DNA from: Anaerolineae bacterium
GTDB taxonomy: Bacteria; Chloroflexota; Anaerolineae; Aggregatilineales; Phototrophicaceae
Direction: 5' to 3'
DNA: 41,272 bases
Assembly: GCA_016788625.1 (NCBI GenBank)
Contig: JAEUQX010000318.1
Location: forward strand, 1 to 41,272
Below the pieces are notes generated by a model, which searched no databases, was not told the DNA's origin, and worked only from the letters and a program-made list of their open reading frames with translations. Below are positions 8,271 through 15,695 of this stretch, piece after piece. A program made the position numbers and the translations under genes. Every line of letters starts with the position of its first letter. Positions within the stretch are counted from its first letter, which is position 1.

Positions 8271-8304
8271 AAGACCGATGTAGTGAATCTGCATCGGTCT
8301 TTTT
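8271..8304 (+). terminator. Terminator of the ABC transporter unit
   Basis: AAGACCGATG (8271-8280) pairs with CATCGGTCTT (8292-8301) around an 11-base loop and ends in five T residues. It closes the transporter operon and lies directly against the 3' end of the convergent lipoprotein gene. Confidence 0.85.
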
Positions 8305-8305
8305 G

Positions 8306-8812
8306 TTAGGGGCGTTGTTCCTGTAATTGCGTGTTTAGCTGCGTGAGCAGGTCGGACTGGGCAGTGGCGGCAGCTTCCAGGCGGGTATTCAGTTCTGCCA
8401 GGCTCGCATTGATGTCGGTTTCGCTGCCGTTGATGTAGCCCTGAAGGAGCAGCAGCGCATCATCCATTGCGGTCGTCATTTGCGTGTGTGCGTCTGCCGC
8501 GCAGTCTGGCGCAGTTGCCTGGTACGCCGCATCGCGCAGGGCAATCAGTTCTGTCGTGTTCGTATATGCCTCAGCAGGTGTCTTGCCAGCCGCTTCGTTC
8601 AGCCTGGTCTGGTAATCTGCCAACAGCCGCGTCGTGACCTGCAGCCAGCTTTCGAGCGGGCGCGTTGTCTCGCAGCTTCCAGTGAGCAGCGGGGCAGGGG
8701 GAGCGGCAACCGTTAGTGCAGGATGCGGCGTGCTCTCCGTTGGTACGTCCGCCATCGCGCAGCCTGCGAGCAAAAACAGGCCAATCAGCAGGGATAATAT
8801 TATCCTAGCCAT
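8306..8812 (-). CDS. Putative lipoprotein, helical
   Basis: A 168-residue secreted protein. The N-terminus is a lipoprotein signal with lipobox LLAGC (Cys18), so the mature protein should be anchored to the outside of the membrane. After a short Pro/Thr linker it is mostly helical and rich in Ala, Thr, Gln and Leu (for example LLADYQTRLNEAAGK and SLAELNTRLEAAATAQ), with two further cysteines that may pair. No family is recognised. Its start overlaps the end of the LCP-family gene by 8 bases, so it is translated as the last member of that operon. Confidence 0.75.
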   Translation of the reverse strand: MARIILSLLIGLFLLAGCAMADVPTESTPHPALTVAAPPAPLLTGSCETTRPLESWLQVTTRLLADYQTRLNEAAGKTPAEAYTNTTELIALRDAAYQATAPDCAADAHTQMTTAMDDALLLLQGYINGSETDINASLAELNTRLEAAATAQSDLLTQLNTQLQEQRP

Positions 8813-10685
8813 CTGTCTCTCCCACAGGCAATACCGCGTTTGAGGTACACGATGAATAGTCTGCGCCCAGGATCACCCGGAAGTCCGCCGTGCGATTCGG
8901 GTCGGGTTCAATACGCACATTTTCCGGTCTGACGTTGAGCAGGCTGGCGAGTTCGTTCAGGCTGCTGCCCTTCGTTTGCCCCGTGTAGTCGATCAGGACA
9001 GTCTGCGGGTAATCGGTTGTTTCGGCGTTTCCTGCGGCGATAGCCGAGAACCCTTCCCACCCCAGCACATCGGCGCCGACGCGATCCCAGTTTGCATTGC
9101 TCGTGCCATTGTAGACCTCGATGGTCGCCGACTGCACAAGTATCTGACTTTCAGTTGGCGGTTGGTAGAACTCGGTCATCAACTGTGATACGGGTTCATA
9201 ATTGGGAAGCTGCACATTTGAGCCATCTGGCATCGTCCAGGGCGTGGTGTGGTAAAGCCGCGCCATCGTGAAATGCTCGATGCGGTCGGGGTCGAGATTC
9301 AGCGCGTAAGGCAGCAGTCCAATCATGTCTTCAAATGCCAGATTGGTCTCCACCACCCCCGTAAGCTGCGCCCAGAGCTGGGGAAGCTGTGTTACCAGTC
9401 CATTGCCGCGTGCCTCTCGCCACATGGCACGCAGAAGCTGCTGCTGGCGGCGGCCACGATCAAACTCGATACTGCTGTGGCGCGAGCGGGCGTACCACAG
9501 CGCGCTACCGCCATCAAAACGGTAGTAGCCAACGGGCAGGGTATACAGGCTGGTCTCGTCGTCAAAGACTGCTTCCGGCGGCGGCGGGGCATCGACCAAT
9601 TCGTAGTCCTGGAGTGCACAGTCTACCACGACATTCACGCCGCCGAGCGAGTCGATGATTTCCTTGAAGCCGCTCAGGTCAACACGGACATAGTAATGCA
9701 CGTTGATGCCGAAGTTGTAGAGAATGGTTTGCCGCAGCAGGCCAAATCCGCCGTCCGTCCAGCCAACGAGATTACCGCGTGTGTAGGCCAGATTCATACG
9801 CTGCATCGTCCAGCCTGGAATGAAGACCAGCAGATCGCGGGGGATGCTCAGCATCGAGACGGTGCCTGTCGTCCGGTTCAGCGAGACGACGATCATCGTA
9901 TCCGTGCGGTCAACGTTGTCGTCGGTGATTTCACTGTCACCGCCGAGCAGGATGATGTTCACCAGATCGTAGCCCTGACGGTCGATCAGCGGCACTTTTG
10001 TCGGGATGGCTGTTGGCGCAACGATGTTCGGGTCGGCATCTTCAGGCAAGAACACCGTTGGCAGCGGGCGCGGCGTGGCCGACGCTGCGGGGGCGGGTGG
10101 GATGGTTGGCGCTGGCGTGAAGGTCAGTGTTGGCAGCGGTGTTTCCGTCGCGGTCGGCTGAATAAGTGTTGGTGAGGGCACGCTCGTGTTGAGCGCAGGC
10201 AGTGTGATTTCCAGCGCGCGCGGTGTGTTGGTGGCAAAAACCTGCGCGACGACAACTGGTTCCGGCGTGGCCGTTGGCTCTGGCGTTTCCGTTGCAGTAG
10301 CGCTGGGTGTCAATGTTGGTGTATGCGTGGGTGTGTTTGTGGCGGTTGAGGTTTCAGTGGCGGTCGGTGTTGCGCTGGGTGTCGCTGTAGGCGTTGGTGT
10401 TGCAGTGAGTGTTGCTGTGGGTGTAGTAGTTGGCGTGTGTGTTGCGCTGGGTGTCAGCGTTGGAGTCAGGGTGTGGGTCGTGAAGGTGGGCAGGACGGCA
10501 GCATAGGTGGCTTGATAGTCATCTGCACGCCCGCTGAAACTCTGCTGTTCCCCCACATAGCGGGTGACGGCCTGCACGATGCCGACGCTGAACCATATTG
10601 TCGCGATGATCAGCGCGCCGGGCAGCAGGCGAAAGGCCATGAACCGAAACAGACGGCGAAACAAGGATGGCTTCTTCACGGACAT
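8805..10685 (-). CDS. LytR-CpsA-Psr (LCP) family protein with Thr/Pro stalk and LytR_C domain
   Basis: A 626-residue membrane-anchored enzyme of the family that transfers undecaprenyl-linked glycopolymers to the cell wall. Domain order: cytoplasmic basic tail; membrane helix 22-44; Thr/Pro-rich extracytoplasmic stalk about 68-235; LCP catalytic domain about 240-425 with TDTMIVVSLNRTTG, MLSIPRDLLV and the Arg/Asp-rich ARSRHSSIEFDRGRRQQQLL; and a LytR_C domain about 520-615 (ATIEVYNGTSNANW). The ATG at 10685 has AGGA upstream and fits the membrane topology; an upstream TTG at 10724 is less likely. It lies third in the operon after the kinase and the Ig-like protein. The polymer it attaches is unknown. 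Confidence 0.9.
   Translation of the reverse strand: MSVKKPSLFRRLFRFMAFRLLPGALIIATIWFSVGIVQAVTRYVGEQQSFSGRADDYQATYAAVLPTFTTHTLTPTLTPSATHTPTTTPTATLTATPTPTATPSATPTATETSTATNTPTHTPTLTPSATATETPEPTATPEPVVVAQVFATNTPRALEITLPALNTSVPSPTLIQPTATETPLPTLTFTPAPTIPPAPAASATPRPLPTVFLPEDADPNIVAPTAIPTKVPLIDRQGYDLVNIILLGGDSEITDDNVDRTDTMIVVSLNRTTGTVSMLSIPRDLLVFIPGWTMQRMNLAYTRGNLVGWTDGGFGLLRQTILYNFGINVHYYVRVDLSGFKEIIDSLGGVNVVVDCALQDYELVDAPPPPEAVFDDETSLYTLPVGYYRFDGGSALWYARSRHSSIEFDRGRRQQQLLRAMWREARGNGLVTQLPQLWAQLTGVVETNLAFEDMIGLLPYALNLDPDRIEHFTMARLYHTTPWTMPDGSNVQLPNYEPVSQLMTEFYQPPTESQILVQSATIEVYNGTSNANWDRVGADVLGWEGFSAIAAGNAETTDYPQTVLIDYTGQTKGSSLNELASLLNVRPENVRIEPDPNRTADFRVILGADYSSCTSNAVLPVGETDG
10257..10484 (-). repeat. 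Thr/Pro-coding low-complexity repeat in the LCP gene
   Basis: Imperfect short repeats encode runs such as TPTATPSATPTATET (residues 68-143). On the plus strand they create long open frames of Val-Gly-Val-Ala, which are artefacts. The encoded stretch is a rigid, probably glycosylated stalk. Confidence 0.85.
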
Positions 10686-10755
10686 ACACTTTTCCTGAGC
10701 GTTCCAAGCAGACGAACGCTGCAAGTTTAGCGCAGTCGTAGCGGATAAGCGATGC

Positions 10756-11676
10756 TCATTGGATGATCACAGGGATAGCACAGGTTTCAAGTGTGTCACC
10801 CTGCCGCGTTGCAACCTGCAATCGTATCCAGTAGATGCCCGCGCCATAGATCGCGGTGTCGAATTCGGTGACTGTGCCATCGATGACGGCAGTTTCGCTG
10901 CGCGCATAGAGCGTATAGACCGTAGCGAAATCAGGCCGGACTTCAACGTTATAGTACGCGAATCCATCACCTGCCGCCGTCCCGCGTACGGCGACAACGC
11001 CCGATACCACCTGACCAGGCAGTGGGCTGATGATCTGCACAGCCGCGCTGCCGCATCCCTCTGCATCCAGGCCGCTCACAAGTGTAACCGGAGGTGTCAC
11101 GGTCGGCGTGATACTGGGGGTCGCTGTCGCGCTGGGCAGTGGCGTTCGGGTTGCTGTTGGCGTGTGTGATGGCGTGAGTGTCGCTGTCAGCGTCGGCGTT
11201 GCGCTGGGACGGCGAGTCGCCGTTAGTGTTGCCGTTGGGGGAATCGTCGCTGTTGGTGGATTGGGTGTAGCGCTGGCACGGCGTGTTGGCAGCGGCGTCG
11301 CTGAAGCCGGGCGCTCGGTTGCTAGAGTCGCGGCAGCCGTGACCGACGGGCGCACTTTCGTTACCGCTGACGCTACAGTTGGCGTTGCAGAGACTTCCCG
11401 GACACTTGTGACGGTTGCCTCAACAGCGGTTGCGGATGGCGCGGGTGTGGGTGATGCCGCCTCGGTCGGCGCTGCGGTAATCGTTGGCGGCACTGTCGTG
11501 GGCGTGGCCGTTGGCTCCTGTACCATACTGGCGACGGTGACCGTTGTGGCCTGCGGGGTAGGAGCAGCCGAGGAAGTATTGGAGAGCGACAAAATGATCG
11601 CGAAAGCGATGGCAAAGGCCAACATACCAATAGCGGCGATGGCGACGATGAATTCGTTTCCTATATCGCGCTGCAT
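10756..11676 (-). CDS. Single-pass membrane protein with Thr/Pro stalk and C-terminal Ig-like domain
   Basis: A 306-residue protein. Residues 8-31 are a membrane helix (FIVAIAAIGMLAFAIAFAII), 39-198 a Thr/Pro/Ala stalk, and 212-306 a beta-rich domain (VQIISPLPGQVVSGVVAVRG, then YYNVEVRPDF and YWIRLQVAT) of the Ig-like or bacterial surface type. Two cysteines (C208 and one near the C-terminus) may form a disulfide. The ATG overlaps the TGA of the upstream kinase by one base (TGATG), so translation is coupled. The stalk matches the one in the next gene, suggesting that both reach across the wall. Function unknown; an adhesion or sensing role is possible. Confidence 0.8.
   Translation of the reverse strand: MQRDIGNEFIVAIAAIGMLAFAIAFAIILSLSNTSSAAPTPQATTVTVASMVQEPTATPTTVPPTITAAPTEAASPTPAPSATAVEATVTSVREVSATPTVASAVTKVRPSVTAAATLATERPASATPLPTRRASATPNPPTATIPPTATLTATRRPSATPTLTATLTPSHTPTATRTPLPSATATPSITPTVTPPVTLVSGLDAEGCGSAAVQIISPLPGQVVSGVVAVRGTAAGDGFAYYNVEVRPDFATVYTLYARSETAVIDGTVTEFDTAIYGAGIYWIRLQVATRQGDTLETCAIPVIIQ
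11083..11562 (-). repeat. Thr/Pro-coding low-complexity repeat in the Ig-like protein gene
   Basis: Encodes residues 39-198, with units such as PTATPTTVPP and PTLTATLTPSHTPTATRTP. It is similar in kind to the repeat in the LCP gene, and the two could recombine or misassemble. Confidence 0.8.
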
Positions 11677-14600
11677 CAATTGTCCTTCACGTTCTCAAGT
11701 GCGGTCTTAACGGGCAGGGCGCAGTAGAAAATACTGCCGATGTTCGGGCGAGTCTCGGCCCAGATACCGCCGCCATGTGCCTCCGCCAGCGCTTTGGCTA
11801 TCGAGAGACCCACGCCTGTGTCGCCTAACCCTGGAACAAGCGGGTTTTCTGCCTTGTACTTACGGGCGAAGACGCGCGGAACTTCATCGGGCGGAATGCC
11901 GCCGCCGCGATCTTCGACTGAAATCAGGATGCAGTCTGTCGGTGTCGACAGATTACCGTTGCTGGAAATCTGCACATCCTGGCGGTGCGCCGTGATGAAT
12001 ACCTGGCTTCCTGGCGGCGATGCGAGGTAAGCATTGGTCAGCAGTTCCTTGATGATCTGTGCTACTGCATCCCCATCCGCGCGAATGCTTGGCAGATGAT
12101 CATCAATGTTCAGGTTGACCGCCAGACCTTTTTCGCGGAATTCGTAGGTGGAATTGCTGATTGCATCTTCGATCAGCACGACTATATCGATGGTCGCCGC
12201 CAGCAGGATCAGACGGTTCGTATCCAGGGCGGTGATGCGGGTAAGGTCCTCCAGCATGAAGGTCATGCGGGTCATGTTGGCGGCCACGCGCTGCAGGAAT
12301 TTGCGCTGCATTTCGCCGATGATCCCGGCTGTCTCATCGAGCAGCAGGTCAATGTAGCCGATCACCGAAGTTAATGGCGTGCGTAGTTCCTGCACCATAC
12401 CGAGGAACAGTTCCGGATCATACTTCTGGATGTTGCGTTCGATCAGCGGCACATCCGCGTTCGCCCGAACCTGAAGCACATCCATCTTGTTCTGCGTGGC
12501 GGCAAGCTGAGCGCGCGCCTCGTTCAGCTCGCGCTCAAGTTGATTGCGCTGGCTGGAGATTTCCTCGATCATGCGCGTCAGCGAACCAACACCCTCATCG
12601 CCAAGTTGTTGAATACGTTCGCGGTCACCGTCGCTGCGTGCCAGCAAGAGGTTATGCTGCGTTTCGATTGCCTGCTTTTCGGCCAGCAGGTGATCGTGCT
12701 TGAATTTCAGGTCGCTGTTCTCGTCAGCAAGCTGCTGTAACCGTGCCTGCAACTTGATCTGTTCTTGGTGGGCTTCGGAGAGTTCGATTTGATAACCTGA
12801 TGTTTCTGCGATCAGGCGTGCTCGCTGCTGTTTGCCCAATTCCAGGTTGACCAGGGCCTCATCGCGCTCGGTTTTGATCTGATCACGTTCTCGTGTCAGC
12901 GCTTCACGATCCGATGCAATGTGGCGGAGTTCGTTCTCCAGCGCCTGAATGCGGCTGGCACGTTCCTTTTCACGTGCGATGCCCTCTTCAAACTGTCGCC
13001 GCTCATTCACCAGTGCATCGCGCTCCAACGTGAGCGTGTCCAGACGCGCTTGCAGCGTTGTACGCTGCTCGGTGAGCTGTGCGATAAGCTGCGCAAAGCC
13101 GGATGGCCCGGTCTCGATGCCCAATGCGCGAAGCTGTACACCGATATCGTTGAGTTTGCCGTTGAGTTGTTCGCGTTCAATCTCTAACCGTGACTTTTCC
13201 TGAATCATGCGGTCGAGGATCGCCTGCACACTCGTTGGCTGCACAGCGGCGCGCAACTGGTTCAGCTCGTTCTGGATGACATCCCGCTGAATGAGTAGAT
13301 CATCTTTTTCGCGCCGCAGCACCTCGATCATCGTCTTCAGTACCGCATCGTTACTCGACGCGGTCGCTCCGGCCAGCGCTGTTTCCGCCTGTTCCAGCCG
13401 CTGTGCCAGCCGGTCACGTTCCTCGCGCAAGTGCTGTTGTTCATCGTTCAGCACCAGGATGCGCTGCGAGACGCTCAATCCTTCTTCGGTGTCGCCCATG
13501 ACAGAGACGACGCGGTTACGCTCGTGGTCAAGTTCGACCTTCAGCGCGGTGACCTGCTGCGAGAGCTGCGTGATCTGATCACGCGAAGCTTGTAAGCTGG
13601 CCTGCATCTCGTTGCGTATTGCCAGTACATTCGAGTCGCTGATGTCGTCCATCGGGACGCCCTGCACCAGAGCCTGAATCGCGCGTTCCTCCGCCTTCAG
13701 GCGTGCATCCCTGGCCTGGAAGCTCAGCGCCAAGAGGCTGCCTGCGATGATACCGATGCCTTTGAGCAGTTCTCGCTCGGTTTCTTCTAGTTCGCGCCCG
13801 CTGTATGGCAGGCCAACCATGAAGACGGCTACCAACTCTTTGCCATTCATCAGCGGTTGGAAGTAGGTAGTGCCATACTGCTCAATGTCCAGGCGGTTAT
13901 AGAGGTCGCGCAGTTCCTCGGCATTGCGGTCCGGGAAGATCGGGCGCTGCAAGTGGCGTTCGACTGCATTGACCAGCGTCGGTTGGTTTTCCAGGTTGAG
14001 TGCCATGCCGATAATCGGCTGCTGCGTGACTGCATTATAGGCTGCAGTGACGTCGGCATAGTTGGCATCTTCGAATGTCAGCAGCGCGCCAATATCGGCC
14101 TTGAGCACCTCTAGCCCCGCCGTCACGACGCGCTGCGGGATGCTCGTCGGGTCGGCATTTTCGAGGATTAACCCCAGTGTTTTGAGCAGTTGAATCGAGT
14201 CGCGCTGAACGGGTGAAACGACTGGGGCGGCGGCTGTGAATGGCAGGATGTTGCCGGTGCTGGGCGTGAAGTCAGTTTCATCAACGGGCGGCGCTGTGTA
14301 CGTGATAGGTATGGATGACTGCTGCAATATCTCTGCTTGCAGGTGCGAGATGACCATGCGATAGAGGATGACAGGCACGAAGGGGAAAGCTGCCAGCATC
14401 GCCAGCCGCGCTGCGCCTGTGTAATCTCCAATCAGTCCGCCTTGCACGATTTGGACAAATGAGATGCTGTAGCCGATGAACAGGATGGCGAAGAACAACA
14501 GCTTGAGCGGTGCATCGGTGATCAGCCGGAAGTTTATGATGACGACCAGACCTGCCATCAGCGCAAGCAGTGCGGGTAGGAACGTCCAGGCCACGCCGAA

Positions 14601-15143
14601 GCTTGTCAGGTTAAAGCTGCTGCGCTCGGCAATATCCATCCACTGACTGCCGGTGAGGATGTACGCGCCGATGAAGACGAATGATAGCAGCAGAAGAACG
14701 ATGTTTGACGAGCGCGACCAGTTGGAATGATCCGCGGTGATGAACGCCCAGCCAAGCAGCAGAATGATGATGACGTTTGCGGCACGTTCGAGCGGCGGCA
14801 GGATGACATTGATTCCTTGCCCCTCGATCACGGTATAGAGCGCTCCCAGCATGACGATGACCCAGGTGAGCAGCACACAGACGAGCGACACCAGGTAGCG
14901 CCCTGTGTCGCGTTCCTTTGGCCGCCGCCATCGTTCACCCAGCACCATGAACAGCGCAGCCTGAGTCAGAACAATCAGCGCGATGAAGTAGATGATGTCG
15001 CCTGGCGAGTTGACGAACAGGTTCAGGAAGTCCAGTGGCGCTCGTAACAATTTACCAATCCTGGGATACCGTGCATAAACCGTCAACGCATAGTATAGCA
15101 TAGTGAGAGATTGGCGCATCTGTTTGTTGGTTAAGGTCGTCAA
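11676..15143 (-). CDS. Seven-TM sensor histidine kinase-like protein with GAF, long coiled coil, and Gln in place of the phospho-acceptor His
   Basis: A protein of up to 1155 residues. Seven membrane helices fall near 49-68, 82-104, 121-137, 147-164, 183-205, 212-234 and 245-263. A GAF-like domain covers about 318-470, a coiled coil about 475-895, a HisKA-like region about 905-970 and a HATPase about 1000-1150. The ATPase motifs are intact: N box (KELLTNAYLAS), G1 (DRGGGIP) and G2 (GVGLSIAKALAEAHGG). The H box reads MVQELRTPL where kinases have SHELRTPL, so Q918 (CAG) replaces the phospho-acceptor His. It may be a pseudokinase, a scaffold or an ATP-dependent switch. The start is uncertain: 15143 is a TTG, with ATGs at 15119 and 15101 and a TATACT inside the 5' end. 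It is first in an operon with the Ig-like, LCP and lipoprotein genes. Confidence 0.88.
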   Translation of the reverse strand: MTTLTNKQMRQSLTMLYYALTVYARYPRIGKLLRAPLDFLNLFVNSPGDIIYFIALIVLTQAALFMVLGERWRRPKERDTGRYLVSLVCVLLTWVIVMLGALYTVIEGQGINVILPPLERAANVIIILLLGWAFITADHSNWSRSSNIVLLLLSFVFIGAYILTGSQWMDIAERSSFNLTSFGVAWTFLPALLALMAGLVVIINFRLITDAPLKLLFFAILFIGYSISFVQIVQGGLIGDYTGAARLAMLAAFPFVPVILYRMVISHLQAEILQQSSIPITYTAPPVDETDFTPSTGNILPFTAAAPVVSPVQRDSIQLLKTLGLILENADPTSIPQRVVTAGLEVLKADIGALLTFEDANYADVTAAYNAVTQQPIIGMALNLENQPTLVNAVERHLQRPIFPDRNAEELRDLYNRLDIEQYGTTYFQPLMNGKELVAVFMVGLPYSGRELEETERELLKGIGIIAGSLLALSFQARDARLKAEERAIQALVQGVPMDDISDSNVLAIRNEMQASLQASRDQITQLSQQVTALKVELDHERNRVVSVMGDTEEGLSVSQRILVLNDEQQHLREERDRLAQRLEQAETALAGATASSNDAVLKTMIEVLRREKDDLLIQRDVIQNELNQLRAAVQPTSVQAILDRMIQEKSRLEIEREQLNGKLNDIGVQLRALGIETGPSGFAQLIAQLTEQRTTLQARLDTLTLERDALVNERRQFEEGIAREKERASRIQALENELRHIASDREALTRERDQIKTERDEALVNLELGKQQRARLIAETSGYQIELSEAHQEQIKLQARLQQLADENSDLKFKHDHLLAEKQAIETQHNLLLARSDGDRERIQQLGDEGVGSLTRMIEEISSQRNQLERELNEARAQLAATQNKMDVLQVRANADVPLIERNIQKYDPELFLGMVQELRTPLTSVIGYIDLLLDETAGIIGEMQRKFLQRVAANMTRMTFMLEDLTRITALDTNRLILLAATIDIVVLIEDAISNSTYEFREKGLAVNLNIDDHLPSIRADGDAVAQIIKELLTNAYLASPPGSQVFITAHRQDVQISSNGNLSTPTDCILISVEDRGGGIPPDEVPRVFARKYKAENPLVPGLGDTGVGLSIAKALAEAHGGGIWAETRPNIGSIFYCALPVKTALENVKDN

Positions 15144-15156
15144 ACCTTAGGAACAG

Positions 15157-15185
15157 TTGACGGGTTATTGCCATTCGGCTACACT
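15157..15185 (+). promoter_or_regulatory. Promoter of the Nudix/serine hydrolase pair
   Basis: TTGACG (15157-15162) and TACACT (15180-15185) are 17 bases apart. Transcription would start near 15192. This excludes the TTG at 15168 as the Nudix start and leaves GTG 15192 (leaderless) or ATG 15222. Confidence 0.55.
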
Positions 15186-15221
15186 GCTGGCGTGGTATTG
15201 AGCGAGGCACGACTTCCAGCG

Positions 15222-15695
15222 ATGATGCGACAGGTTGCGACACTGCTTCAAAAGGCCCCCTGGTTTGCAGTTTTTGCACAATCGATCTGGCGTATCAAGC
15301 AGCCGAAGTTCTCGGCTGGCGTCGTTGGCGTTGTGTTTGACCAGCAAGGGCGTGTGCTCCTTGTTGAGCACGTGTTTCACCCCTATGCCCCCTGGGGACT
15401 GCCTGGCGGATGGGTAGATCGGGCTGAGCATCCTGCCCAAACAATTGAGCGCGAGATGCTGGAAGAACTGGGTTTGAAGGTGCAGGTTGGCCCCATCCTG
15501 CTCGCCGAGATCGACGGCAATCACCTCGACATGGCTTATCTGTGCAGTATGTCCGGCACGATCAGCAAGCTCAGCCGCGAGCTCCTCAATGTTGGCTGGT
15601 ACGATGCCGACACCATGCCCACCTTGCTCTCGTTCCATCGCCGCGCTATTCATGCTGCGCATACATTCCAAGAGAAGCTCGTAAAACCCCTATGA
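15222..15695 (+). CDS. Nudix hydrolase
   Basis: A 157-residue pyrophosphohydrolase of the Nudix superfamily, which cleaves nucleoside diphosphates linked to another moiety. The Nudix box is a full match to GX5EX7REUXEEXGU: GWVDRAEHPAQTIEREMLEE followed by LGL. An amphipathic N-terminal helix (MMRQVATLLQKAPWFAVFAQ) precedes the fold. ATG 15222 is chosen because the promoter predicts a start of transcription near 15192; GTG 15192 or TTG 15168 would add 10 or 18 residues. The stop overlaps the ATG of the next gene (ATGA), so the two are translationally coupled. Substrate cannot be assigned. Confidence 0.9.
   Translation: MMRQVATLLQKAPWFAVFAQSIWRIKQPKFSAGVVGVVFDQQGRVLLVEHVFHPYAPWGLPGGWVDRAEHPAQTIEREMLEELGLKVQVGPILLAEIDGNHLDMAYLCSMSGTISKLSRELLNVGWYDADTMPTLLSFHRRAIHAAHTFQEKLVKPL

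Noticed and set aside
9249-10175. 308-residue plus-strand open frame
   Set aside because: Antisense to the LCP catalytic domain, rich in Arg/Cys/His, with no recognisable features.
10186-10506. Plus-strand open frame of Val-Gly-Val-Ala repeats, with a larger one at 11030-11710
   Set aside because: Both are exact antisense shadows of the Thr/Pro stalk repeats of minus-strand genes; there is no start signal and the composition follows from the repeat.
15542-15691. Longer N-terminus for the serine hydrolase
   Set aside because: It would lie inside the Nudix gene in another frame; ATG 15692 overlaps the Nudix stop as ATGA and precedes the membrane anchor.
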